From QEXZ01 sp034660015 (GTDB lineage Archaea > Halobacteriota > Syntropharchaeia > Alkanophagales > Methanospirareceae), in the NCBI GenBank assembly GCA_034660015.1, contig JAYEII010000023.1, positions 1 to 14,220 of the forward strand: a DNA stretch of 14,220 nucleotides. Reading direction: 5' to 3'. A model generated the notes under the pieces. That model saw nothing but the letters and a program-made list of their open reading frames with translations, was not told the DNA's origin and did no database searches. This document shows, piece after piece, positions 5,905 to 12,551 of this stretch. The first letter of the stretch is position 1. Every line of letters begins with the position of its first letter. Position numbers and translations under genes: made by a program.

Positions 5905-6945
5905 CTACACGCCCTTCTCCTCTATGCGCTTTATCATATCCACTACTCTGCATGAGTAGCCCCATTCATTGTCATACCACGACAGTACTTTAGCTAAACT
6001 GCTGCTGCCACTCTCGCCCTTGCTATCGCCTATCACACTCGTAGATAGTGCATCTACCACGGAAGAATAGTTCGTTCCCAGATAGTCAATAGAGACAAGA
6101 GGCTCATAAGAAACACCAAGAATACCTTTCAGAGACGTTTTAGCTGCTGCTTCAAAAGCGCTGTTCACGCCATCACGCGTAACTTCCGCACCCAGTTCTG
6201 CTACGAGGTCAACCACAGAAACGTTAAACGTGGGAACTCGCATCGCTATTCCGTCCATTTTACCTGCCAGTGGAGGTAATACAACGCCTATTGCCGCTGC
6301 TGCTCCCGTTGTCGTGGGTATTATGGACATAGCCGCAGCACGAGCCCTTCTCATGTCCTTATGCCGCCCATCAAGAAGCTTCTGGTCGCCTGTGTAGGCA
6401 TGCACAGTGGTCATAAAAGCGCGAGTTATGCCAAACTCGTCGTTCAATACCTTTGCCACGGGTGCCAGGCAGTTGGTAGTGCAGCTCGCAAGCGAAATTA
6501 TATCGTGCTTTTCATGGTCATACATCGCATCATTGACGCCGGGAACAATTGTCACGTCCGGGTCTTTTGCCGGTGCGGTTATTATCACTTTTTTGCAACC
6601 TGCATCAAGATGTTTCGATACGTCTTTCCGCTCCCTGAACTTCCCTGATGATTCTACAACTACATCCACACCTAAATCACCCCATGGCAACTTCCCCGGG
6701 TCGTTTTCTGCGAATATCTTTATTTCCTTCCCGTTCACGACTATCGCATTCGTGTCTTTCTCCGCTCTTATCTCTCCATCCTGCACACCGTGCACGGAAT
6801 CATACTTCAACAGGTGTGCCGCCCAGGAAGGCTCCGCGGCATGGCTGTTTATCGCCACGAAATTTATGTCCGGGCTATTACGTAACGCCGCTCTGAATAC
6901 AATTCGCCCTATTCTCCCCCAACCATTTATCGCTACTTTCATCAT
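5905..6945 (-). CDS. gap: Glyceraldehyde-3-phosphate dehydrogenase, bacterial (class I) type
   Basis: GAPDH interconverts glyceraldehyde-3-phosphate and 1,3-bisphosphoglycerate with NAD(P). The 346-residue protein is the bacterial/eukaryotic class, not the archaeal one: KVAINGWGRIGR Rossmann start (3-14), HLLKYDSVHG (44-53), catalytic SCTTNCLAP (Cys155), His182 in TTVHAYTGDQ, RRARAAAMSIIPTTTGAA, and WYDNEWGYSCRVVDM at the end. Where NAD-specific enzymes have Asp after Asn33 (usual INDL), this one has Ser34 (INSH). That Asp normally contacts the adenosine ribose, so NADP use is possible. The start is the ATG at 6945 (ATGATG; Met2 is possible). A TATA box 22 nt upstream predicts a leaderless message. 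Very likely acquired from a bacterium in the lineage's past. Confidence 0.96.
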   Translation of the reverse strand: MMKVAINGWGRIGRIVFRAALRNSPDINFVAINSHAAEPSWAAHLLKYDSVHGVQDGEIRAEKDTNAIVVNGKEIKIFAENDPGKLPWGDLGVDVVVESSGKFRERKDVSKHLDAGCKKVIITAPAKDPDVTIVPGVNDAMYDHEKHDIISLASCTTNCLAPVAKVLNDEFGITRAFMTTVHAYTGDQKLLDGRHKDMRRARAAAMSIIPTTTGAAAAIGVVLPPLAGKMDGIAMRVPTFNVSVVDLVAELGAEVTRDGVNSAFEAAAKTSLKGILGVSYEPLVSIDYLGTNYSSVVDALSTSVIGDSKGESGSSSLAKVLSWYDNEWGYSCRVVDMIKRIEEKGV

Positions 6946-6966
6946 GTGTAGCTATTTGCAATTTGT

Positions 6967-6974
6967 TATATAAA
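6967..6974 (-). promoter_or_regulatory. Putative TATA box for gap-pgk
   Basis: TTTATATA on the minus strand in the 39-nt gap before gap. Canonical archaeal spacing puts the transcription start near 6942, within a few bases of the ATG at 6945, so a leaderless gap-pgk transcript is plausible in addition to read-through from the upstream gene. Confidence 0.5.
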
Positions 6975-6984
6975 AATATGAAAA

Positions 6985-7565
6985 TTACAGCAATCCCTTC
7001 TCTATCAACGTTCTCATCGTTCGGTCACAGGCAGTGGTAGCATGTGAAACTGCTCTTCCAAGGTTTGCATACGCCGCATCATAATCTCCTTCCTCTATCT
7101 TCCTTTTTACCTCCATTACTTTCTCTTCTACCTGCATAAATTCTTGCATCCCTGTTGCGTTCAGTGCCATTCCCGTCTCGGTGAACAGCCCGTCAAAGAA
7201 AGCGAACATTGTCTTTTTTGCNNNNNNNNNNNNNNNNNNNNNNNNNNNNNNNNNNNNNNNNNNNNNNNNNNNNNNNNNNNNNNNNNNNNNNNNNNNNNNN
7301 NNNNNNNNNNNNNNNNNNNNNCTATCTTCCTTTTTACCTCCATTACTTTCTCTTCTACCTGCATAAATTCTTGCATCCCTGTTGCGTTCAGTGCCATTCC
7401 CGTCTCGGTGAACAGCCCGTCAAAGAAAGCGAACATTGTCTTTTTTGCTCCCTCTAACTCGCTATCCTTCTGCGTCTCTATCACCGCCAGCATCTTAGAG
7501 CTGATTATCAACGCTGATTTTATCCGCTCTGCGAATTGATAACCTATTATCTCCTTTTTTGTCAT
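6985..7565 (-). CDS. Hypothetical helical protein, interrupted by the assembly gap
   Basis: I do not recognise this protein. The gene runs from ATG 7565 to TAA at 6985, but a 100-N block lies in the middle and 127 nt are repeated exactly on both sides of it (7095-7221 and 7322-7448). Removing the Ns and one repeat copy leaves 354 nt, a clean frame of 117 residues: MTKKEIIGYQFAERIKSA at the start, KTMFAFFDGLFTETGMALN and FMQVEEKVMEVKRKI in the middle, RAVSHATTACDRTMRTLIE near the end. It looks all-helical, with no signal peptide or membrane segment. So the gene is probably intact in the organism. It is the first gene of the set leading to gap and pgk, 39 nt upstream of gap. The two half-ORFs that gene callers would report are artefacts. 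Confidence 0.75.
7095..7448. other. Scaffold join: 100-N gap with an exact 127-nt overlap on each side
   Basis: 7222-7321 is a run of exactly 100 N, the conventional size for a gap of unknown length. The 127 nt on the left (7095-7221) and on the right (7322-7448) are identical as far as I can compare them. This is what unmerged contig ends sharing an assembly k-mer of 127 look like. Collapsing the repeat restores one open reading frame across it, so no real tandem duplication is needed. Confidence 0.9.
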
Positions 7566-7597
7566 TTTATTATAAACTATAGCCCCCTCCTATTTAA

Positions 7598-7690
7598 GAC
7601 ACAGATTTACACGGATTTACGCAGATTTATTTTAGTCTAACAGCGTTGATTCTTATCATCTATCTGAGTTAATCTACGTTAATCTGTGTC
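7598..7690 (-). repeat. Palindromic repeat C, copy 4
   Basis: An uninterrupted reversed copy, GACACAGATTTACACGGATT at one end and GTTAATCTGTGTC at the other, with the shared core ATTTATTTTAGTCTAAC. The flank 7567-7597 (CTCCTATTTAAG and a TATAA before it) is a decayed form of module D. It opens the 309-nt gene-free stretch 7566-7874, which holds this repeat, a module D copy, palindrome E and decayed repeat-like sequence at 7810-7850, and no gene. Confidence 0.85.
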
Positions 7691-7711
7691 TATAAATTAT
7701 TTTCTGTTTTC

Positions 7712-7732
7712 TTATTGTATATAAAGTATAAC
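7712..7732 (-). repeat. Repeat module D, detached copy
   Basis: TTATTGTATATAAAGTATAAC on the plus strand is, apart from a 3-nt gap, the reverse complement of 1502-1525. It carries the TTTATATA TATA-like core on the minus strand. It lies beyond the far end of repeat C copy 4, about 150 nt upstream of the hypothetical gene at 7565, too far for a normal basal promoter of that gene. Confidence 0.65.
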
Positions 7733-7737
7733 TTTTT

Positions 7738-7799
7738 GCCACAGAGTACACCGAGAGCACAGAATATTTACCCTCTGTGTGCTCTGTGGTCTCTGTGGC
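7738..7799. repeat. Palindromic repeat E
   Basis: The arms GCCACAGAGTACACCGAGAG and CTCTGTGGTCTCTGTGGC close a 62-nt imperfect inverted repeat with a short AT-rich centre (about 7764-7773). The same CACAGAG-type arm, in CACCGCAGAG form, surrounds repeat C copy 2 at 2792-2925. It lies about 75 nt before the TctA-like gene. Confidence 0.8.
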
Positions 7800-7874
7800 T
7801 ATCATTTTTGAGTATTTCTTGTGTTAATCTTGTGAATTCTCGTGGTTTATTAATTGCAATACTCAATATAAAAG

Positions 7875-9206
7875 ATGATGGACACACTCTTGCCGTTACT
7901 CTTACTCGTTGCTTTTTCGATGCTCGGTGTGTTGTTAGGCACGATAACCGGGCTTATTCCCGGCTTTCACCCGAATAACGTCGCCTTTATCCTTCTCGCC
8001 ATCTCACCTGCGATATTAGCGAAACTACATTTTTTAAATGCTCTTGTCGTCCACTCGGAAACCACCATACTTGTCCTTGTTGCTTCTATCATACTTGCCG
8101 CTTCCGTGGCGCACACGTTTTTGAATTTTATACCTGCAGCATTCATCGGGGCTCCGGAAGGCGATACCGCACTTTGTGTGTTACCCGCGCATCAGTTATT
8201 ATTGGAAGGCAGAGCCTACGAAGCAACGGTTCTTTCTGCGACAGGCAGTTTTGGCGCTGTCGTTTTCTCGTTTCTGTTACTCGTTCCCTTTTATTTCGTC
8301 TTCTCGACTTTTCAGTTCTACGAAATAATCCAGAGCCACATGCTGTACATACTAATTGGCATATCCGCACTGCTAATTCTCACAGAGAGTTTTAGCGAAA
8401 CGATGGAAGCATATCAATCCATTCTCCTCTCTTTATTTGTGTTTCTACTCGCTGGATTGTTTGGCTATCTGATACTGGACATGCCGGTGCACGCACCATT
8501 CTTTTTTCGCTCTACTATGCTTTTTCCTGCGCTTACCGGCTTATTCGGGCTCTCAACCATTTTATTCTCCCTGTTTTATACGCCTGATATACCGGAGCAA
8601 AGGATAGAGGAGCCGGAACTGGAACCAGGAGAAATTGCAAAATCCGTCGTATCGGGCTCGGTCTTTGGCTCTATGGTCAGTTTCCTGCCGGGCATCACTT
8701 CCGCACATGCAACCGTGATGGCAATGCTTGCAAGAAGAAACAGGCAGCCCGAACAGGTAATTACAACTTTAAGTGGTGTCAACACGGCAAATGTTATTTT
8801 CTGCCTGGCAACGCTATTTCTCATCTCCCGTGCGAGAAGCGGTACAACAATGGCGATAAGCAACCTATTACACGTTCAACTCTGGGAAATGGTCATTCCG
8901 CCTTTGACATTGATTTACTTGCTGATGGCGGTATTGATGGCATCTGCATGCTCGTTCTTCATCACAAAATACATGGGGGAGCAATTTTCACGCTTTTTCG
9001 TGAAACTACCGTATCGAAAGATACTTATGGGTATTGCAGTTTTCCTTTCTGTGCTTGTTTTCCTTTTTACGGGTGTTTTAGGATTGTTTATTCTTCTCGT
9101 AGCTACGTGCATAGGTCTTATCCCCATTTATTTCGGCGTGCGGCGAAGTAATTGCATGGGCATGTTACTTCTGCCGATAATCGTGATGCTGTGGCAGGTA
9201 TATTGA
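7875..9206 (+). CDS. TctA/DUF112-family integral membrane protein
   Basis: The 443-residue protein is strongly hydrophobic, with roughly ten to twelve membrane segments. It resembles the large membrane subunit (TctA) of tripartite tricarboxylate transporters. The two conserved half-repeats are visible as LGTITGLIPGFHPNN (21-35) and GSVFGSMVSFLPGITSAHAT (261-280). A cytoplasmic or loop segment rich in Glu/Pro (DIPEQRIEEPELEPGE, 238-253) separates the halves. No TctB or periplasmic TctC gene is next to it, so it may belong to the stand-alone archaeal branch of the family, and its substrate is unknown. The start ATGATG at 7875 directly precedes the first membrane segment. The region upstream is all repeats. 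The insertion-sequence island starts about 30 nt downstream. Confidence 0.85.
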   Translation: MMDTLLPLLLLVAFSMLGVLLGTITGLIPGFHPNNVAFILLAISPAILAKLHFLNALVVHSETTILVLVASIILAASVAHTFLNFIPAAFIGAPEGDTALCVLPAHQLLLEGRAYEATVLSATGSFGAVVFSFLLLVPFYFVFSTFQFYEIIQSHMLYILIGISALLILTESFSETMEAYQSILLSLFVFLLAGLFGYLILDMPVHAPFFFRSTMLFPALTGLFGLSTILFSLFYTPDIPEQRIEEPELEPGEIAKSVVSGSVFGSMVSFLPGITSAHATVMAMLARRNRQPEQVITTLSGVNTANVIFCLATLFLISRARSGTTMAISNLLHVQLWEMVIPPLTLIYLLMAVLMASACSFFITKYMGEQFSRFFVKLPYRKILMGIAVFLSVLVFLFTGVLGLFILLVATCIGLIPIYFGVRRSNCMGMLLLPIIVMLWQVY

Positions 9207-9238
9207 TATTAGACTTGTTGCTAATTAAAAGTTATCTC

Positions 9239-10249
9239 TACCGAGAGGGTTTAAATTGAGTATAATATGTGTTGTTAAGTATGATAACCGTTAATCGCGC
9301 TTTAAAAAGCGATAGATTAATGAGAGCCACAACAGGGCTATCCGCATCAGAATTTAATCAACTGGTGCAGAGTTTCGGACAAGAACTTCAAAAGGAGGGG
9401 TGGATTAGATATGAGATAGGCGTGAAGCGGGGAGGTAGAGAAAGGAAACCAGGAGGAGGCAGAACGGGAAATTTGAGGAGTTTCGCAGAAAAATTGCTTT
9501 TTGTTCTCTTTTATTTCAAGTGTTATCCCACTTTTGATGTCTTAGGGCTCCTATTTGATCTTGACAGGTCAAATGCATGCCGCAATGTCCAGAAATTAAC
9601 ACCCATCCTGGAGAAAGCACTCGGTAAAAAGATGGTATTGCCAAAGAGGAAAATTAGCACCTTAGAGGAGCTATTTGAGAGATTTCCCAATGTCAAGGAC
9701 TTATTCATAGATGGGACTGAGAGACCGATCCAAAGACCCAAAGACAGCGAGAAGCAAAAGGAAAACTATTCCGGCAAGAAGAAGGCGCATACTCGCAAGA
9801 ATATAGTCATCACCGATAAAAATAGGCGAATTGGTTATTTGAGCCCACCAGAGGCGGGTAAAAAGCACGATTATGGAATGTTTAAAGAGCTATTTCCGCC
9901 GCCCGGAGGGCTATTCCCAGAAAGCATAACTCTATGGATGGATCTGGGCTTCACTGGCGTTGAAAAGGACTATCCCGAAGCGACTGTTAAGATGCCGCGG
10001 AAGAAGCCGAAGGGAAAAGAATTGACAGATGAGGAGAAGGCGCAGAATAAAGTTATCAGTGGTTTTAGAGTCCTGGTAGAGCATGCTATCGGCGGAGCTA
10101 AGCGATTCAGGATAACGAGCGATAAGTTTCGGAATAAAAAAGATGAATTTAATGATGTGGCTATGTTGATATCGTGTGGATTGTGGAATTATCATTTGAC
10201 GTGCTGCTGAACCGGAAGTGAGAACCAGAATAGGAGTACCTCTTTGGTA
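9239..10249 (+). mobile_element. IS5-like (ISL2-type) insertion sequence, ends tentative
   Basis: A single transposase gene flanked by short, imperfect candidate terminal inverted repeats: TACCGAGAGG (from 9239) and CCTCTTTGGTA (10239-10249), which match in reverse complement allowing one extra base. I could not find a clear target-site duplication outside them, so the boundaries are a guess. An approximately 1-kb element is the usual size for this group. Confidence 0.55.
9281..10210 (+). CDS. IS5-like DDE transposase (DDE_Tnp_4 type)
   Basis: The transposase cuts and rejoins the element's DNA. From ATG 9281 the protein has 309 residues, the right size. An N-terminal helix-turn-helix region with TGLSASEFNQLVQSF and a conserved RSFAEKLLFVLFYFKCYPT is followed by a complete catalytic triad: Asp144 in FIDGTERPIQRP, Asp221 in WMDLGFTGV, and Glu267 in RVLVEHAIGGAKRFR. 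KENYSGKKKAHTRKN is also typical of the group. An in-frame GTG at 9269 would add four residues, but the ATG gives the better N-terminus. Nothing is broken in the frame, so this copy may still be active. It points toward the decayed IS110 remnant only about 55 nt further on. Confidence 0.9.
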   Translation: MITVNRALKSDRLMRATTGLSASEFNQLVQSFGQELQKEGWIRYEIGVKRGGRERKPGGGRTGNLRSFAEKLLFVLFYFKCYPTFDVLGLLFDLDRSNACRNVQKLTPILEKALGKKMVLPKRKISTLEELFERFPNVKDLFIDGTERPIQRPKDSEKQKENYSGKKKAHTRKNIVITDKNRRIGYLSPPEAGKKHDYGMFKELFPPPGGLFPESITLWMDLGFTGVEKDYPEATVKMPRKKPKGKELTDEEKAQNKVISGFRVLVEHAIGGAKRFRITSDKFRNKKDEFNDVAMLISCGLWNYHLTCC

Positions 10250-10260
10250 TGAAAATACCA
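10245..10260. terminator. GAAA-loop hairpin between the two transposase genes
   Basis: TGGTAT (10245-10250) and ATACCA (10255-10260) form a perfect 6-bp stem closed by a GAAA tetraloop. It sits in the 54-nt space between convergent transposase genes and overlaps the presumed right end of the IS5-like element. It could be an RNA 3'-end structure or part of the element's tip; no T-run follows. Confidence 0.4.
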
Positions 10261-10264
10261 CTGA

Positions 10265-11123
10265 TTAAATGGTAGTCGTAACTTTGGAAACTGCATATCC
10301 ACGTCGTTCCAAGTCTTTTACCATTGCTTGCTCCCTATTTTTTGACCTCCTTTCATTGACAATATCCGCCCCTACATCTTGATAAGTTTTTCCGGTTTTC
10401 AATACACGGTAGATTTCAATCAATATTCGATGTCCAACTGCGACTAAAGCCCGCTTTTTGCCACGTCTTCTGGCTATAATAGGATAAACAGCATTTAAAG
10501 CAGCACCCTTCGTCCTCGACGCAGCCCATGCCGATTCTGTTAGCGTTGCTTTAAGGTAATTATTGCCACGGCGTGTCTTGCCACTTTTCTTCTTCCCCGC
10601 ACTCTCGGGGTTGCCTGGGCATATCGCCGCCCAAGAAGAGAGATGTGCCTCATCGGGAAATTTTGACATGTTAACACCGATTTCCGCGATAACTGACGCG
10701 GCAGAGATATCTTTAACCCCCGTAACCGATTGAATATCCTTGAATTTCGTCTCGTAGGGGCTCAGCTTTTTTTCGTATTGCATCATCAAACGTCTCTATC
10801 TGTTCTTCCAGGACTTTCTGAACACGATTCTTCTCCAGAGCCATCTCCTCAACAAGCTTCCTTCTTGTTCGGGTAAGGTCCCTCAACTCGCGGATATCCC
10901 GCGGAGGAATAAAGCTACCCGAGATCAATCCATTCCTGAAGAGCCGGGCAATCCACTGGCAATCTTTGATATCCGTCTTCCTCCCGGGGACATTCTTGAT
11001 GTGCTGTGCATTTGCCAGAACCACATCGAAACCATCTTCGAGTATATTAAAGATAGGTTTCCAATACATGCCAGTGCTCTCCATTGCTACTGCGGTCACC
11101 TTATACTCCTCCAACCATGTTTA
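10265..11123 (-). pseudogene. IS110-family transposase remnant (5'-truncated, internally deleted, frameshifted)
   Basis: IS110 enzymes combine an N-terminal DEDD (RuvC-like) domain and a C-terminal Transposase_20 domain with a catalytic serine. Here the frame starts mid-domain: WLEEYKVTAVAMESTGMYW, with a stop (TAA) three codons before the TTG at 11114, so the first Asp and about 60-70 residues are missing. AMESTG and GRKTDIKDCQW keep the other acidic residues. The coding sequence then jumps from RVQKVLE to EQIETFDDA, skipping roughly 90 residues usual in the family, and a +1 shift near 10775-10800 moves it into the frame of QYEKKLSPYETKFKDIQSVTGV. The C-terminal domain is intact to the end (NPESAGKKKSGKTRRGN, with the serine in ESAGK). 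The upstream non-coding end, where IS110 elements carry their bridge RNA, is lost. It cannot be active alone. Confidence 0.88.
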
Positions 11124-11221
11124 TTTAATTGGAAATACATAATGCTTATCTATATGCACTCATTTTCATGCTCATGGGTGTCCCTATGGGTCATGAATGT
11201 TTCTTTAGAAAAGAAAGTTAA

Positions 11222-11274
11222 CTTTACCAAAGAAACTATCATTTTTAGTAAAGGTTTTTGCGAAGCAAAAAAGT
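11222..11274 (+). repeat. Tandem-hairpin element B, copy 2
   Basis: CTTTAC (11222-11227) pairs with GTAAAG (11248-11253), and TTTTTGC (11255-11261) pairs with GCAAAAA (11265-11271) around GAA. It matches copy 1 at 50 of 53 positions; the three changes are at the tip of hairpin 1 (ATC for TGT). It lies in the spacer between the IS110 remnant and the 3' end of the DUF166 gene. The rest of that spacer (11124-11221) has no recognisable gene or repeat. Confidence 0.85.
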
Positions 11275-11302
11275 TTGTTTTGGTATTTGGTTTTTTCACT
11301 CG

Positions 11303-12001
11303 TTATTGTGCAGGTTTGTGTAAAGCCTCCTTTATCGCATCCACGAGCAATCTCCCAGCTTGCTGCATTATCGGTCTTTCAGGACCCATATACGCCACAC
11401 ACTCGTTGTCATGCATCTGCGCAACCGCGTCTTCAAACGATTTCATATCTTTGTAAGACATACCCACGAGCTTCGGCGCGATTTTTGAAGCCGTGCCGCA
11501 GGGCGTATCGCGAGTGACTTTTATGGTTTCGATAACCTTCTGTTTTGCATTAACCCTCAGTTCAAATTTCGGCTTTCCGAAAGATGCGACAAACGATTTT
11601 ACCTGTTCATTGTCGCTCGTATCCGTATCCAGCGAACAAAGAGGTTCCGGGAACTCAATATGTACGCCCTTATTTTTTAGCTCCTCGGCAATCGAATATT
11701 TACCCTCGGGTATCAAGTTCGGGTCTTCGATAGGCCAGAGGACGGCTTTTGCCCCTGTTCGTTCCGCGATGATTGGCACGAGGTCCCCTGCTTTTGGGAG
11801 TATGCCAAGCACCAGTAGAAGGTCACACTCGGGTAGCGGGATGTCCGCAGGCATGTCCTTCTCCGGCTCGTCAAGCGACACGGATGCGACTTTAAGGTCG
11901 TATAAACCCACTATCTGCTCGGCAAACTCGCTCATAGCTAAATGCTCGGTTACCAGTTCCCCAAACGACCCGTGATAGAGTATGTAGATTCGGTTATTCA
12001 T
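11303..12001 (-). CDS. DUF166 family protein
   Basis: DUF166 proteins are archaeal, mainly from methanogens and relatives. Some databases label them thymidylate synthase-like, but I know of no demonstrated reaction. The 232-residue product matches the family in length and landmarks: an N-terminal Rossmann-like YILYHGSFGELV (6-17), CDLLLVLGILPKAGDLVP (59-76), AVLWPIEDPN, FPEPLCSL (117-124), and the conserved TRDTPCGTASKIA (163-175) with Cys168. Cys122 and Cys168 are candidate functional or metal-binding residues, by inference. The start ATG at 12001 is backed by a TATA box with normal spacing. It is divergent from the zinc-ribbon gene, and the insertion-sequence island lies beyond its 3' end. 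Confidence 0.85.
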   Translation of the reverse strand: MNNRIYILYHGSFGELVTEHLAMSEFAEQIVGLYDLKVASVSLDEPEKDMPADIPLPECDLLLVLGILPKAGDLVPIIAERTGAKAVLWPIEDPNLIPEGKYSIAEELKNKGVHIEFPEPLCSLDTDTSDNEQVKSFVASFGKPKFELRVNAKQKVIETIKVTRDTPCGTASKIAPKLVGMSYKDMKSFEDAVAQMHDNECVAYMGPERPIMQQAGRLLVDAIKEALHKPAQ

Positions 12002-12042
12002 AGAACGTTTCTTAATCTTTTTTTATCGTTGATAAAAAAAAT

Positions 12043-12051
12043 TGATATAAA
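12043..12051. promoter_or_regulatory. Shared bidirectional TATA box for DUF166 and the zinc-ribbon gene
   Basis: TGATATAAA reads as TTTATATCA on the other strand. Spaced canonically, it predicts starts near 12019 (minus, 18-nt leader to the DUF166 ATG) and near 12075 (plus, about 22-nt leader to the ATG at 12097). The 95-nt divergent spacer holds no better TATA box for either gene, so one core may serve both. Confidence 0.45.
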
Positions 12052-12096
12052 TCTTCTGTGTTACAGAGTGATAAATTTTGAATAGGTCTGCGGGTT

Positions 12097-12351
12097 ATGG
12101 CAAGAAAGAAAAAAGGAAGGAGAACACACATAATAAAGATTTACTGCACTAAATGCCGGACTTTACTCTATAAATACCAAAAGGAAGGTCTCGGGTCGCT
12201 GATAAAATGCTACAAAGACCGGATAAACGAAGATTACACAGACGGCGATTTAAAATGCCCGAACTGTGGTGAAACATTTGCCCGGGAAGCAGTGTATCAT
12301 AGGAAGCCAGCTAACAAGATTATCCGTGGTAAAGTTTATGTTAGACGCTAA
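12097..12351 (+). CDS. Conserved archaeal zinc-ribbon protein, function unknown
   Basis: The 84-residue basic protein begins MARKKKGRRTHIIKIYC and has a treble of cysteine sites: Cys17-x2-Cys20 (YCTKC), a lone Cys38, and Cys54-x2-Cys57 (KCPNCGETFAR). The outer pairs form a zinc ribbon. The end is again basic (HRKPANKIIRGKVYVRR), so nucleic-acid or ribosome binding is plausible. I recognise the pattern as a conserved archaeal hypothetical but cannot give it a function. The start is the only ATG before the motif. No strong Shine-Dalgarno is visible (GGTCTGCGGGTT precedes it). It is followed 61 nt later by tRNA-Asn. Confidence 0.75.
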   Translation: MARKKKGRRTHIIKIYCTKCRTLLYKYQKEGLGSLIKCYKDRINEDYTDGDLKCPNCGETFAREAVYHRKPANKIIRGKVYVRR

Positions 12352-12358
12352 ATTTATG

Positions 12359-12366
12359 TTTAAATA
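12359..12366 (+). promoter_or_regulatory. Putative TATA box for tRNA-Asn
   Basis: TTTAAATA, 8 nt after the zinc-ribbon gene stop. Normal spacing puts transcription start near 12391, giving a 22-nt leader before the tRNA at 12413. Confidence 0.5.
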
Positions 12367-12412
12367 AGAACAGATAGATAATAAAATAGTGCAGAACCAC
12401 AAATACCGTCCT

Positions 12413-12485
12413 GCCGCCGTAACTCAGTTGGTAGAGTGCCCGGCTGTTAACCGGCTTGTCACAGGTTCGAGTCCTGTCGGCGGCG
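12413..12485 (+). tRNA. tRNA-Asn (anticodon GTT)
   Basis: A 73-nt cloverleaf: acceptor GCCGCCG (12413-12419) with CGGCGGC (12478-12484), D-loop AGTTGGTAGA, anticodon loop CTGTTAA giving GTT, T-arm ACAGG/CCTGT around TTCGAGT, discriminator G at 12485, no CCA. The anticodon stem has four good pairs plus a C-C mismatch at its outer end (27-43), a small oddity that does not prevent folding. Confidence 0.94.
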
Positions 12486-12495
12486 TTGTTGAAGA

Positions 12496-12525
12496 TGTCA
12501 GGTGTCCGTACCGTATCCTGACACC
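12496..12525. other. Overlapping alternative hairpins after tRNA-Asn
   Basis: TGTCAGG (12496-12502) can pair with CCTGACA (12517-12523), while GGTGTC (12501-12506) can pair with GACACC (12520-12525). The two stems share bases, so they exclude each other. The site lies between tRNA-Asn and the 3' end of the convergent hisA, and may be a processing or termination structure for either. Confidence 0.45.
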
Positions 12526-12551
12526 AATGCAAATTAGAACCTCCGTTTTAT

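Noticed and set aside
7095..7448. A real tandem duplication within the hypothetical gene
   Set aside because: The repeats are identical, exactly 127 nt, end at the N block on both sides, and collapse to one clean reading frame. An unmerged contig overlap is much simpler.
10745..10800. Programmed frameshift at the A7 run in the IS110 gene
   Set aside because: A -1 slip at the seven A leads straight to AGC TGA, a stop; the C-terminal domain is in the +1 frame. The missing N-terminus and internal deletion fit a dead gene better.
12486..12525. A box C/D guide RNA after tRNA-Asn (TGAAGAT and CTGA)
   Set aside because: The C-box is poor, the unit is too short for the usual C-D'-C'-D layout, and the bases are better explained by the hairpins.
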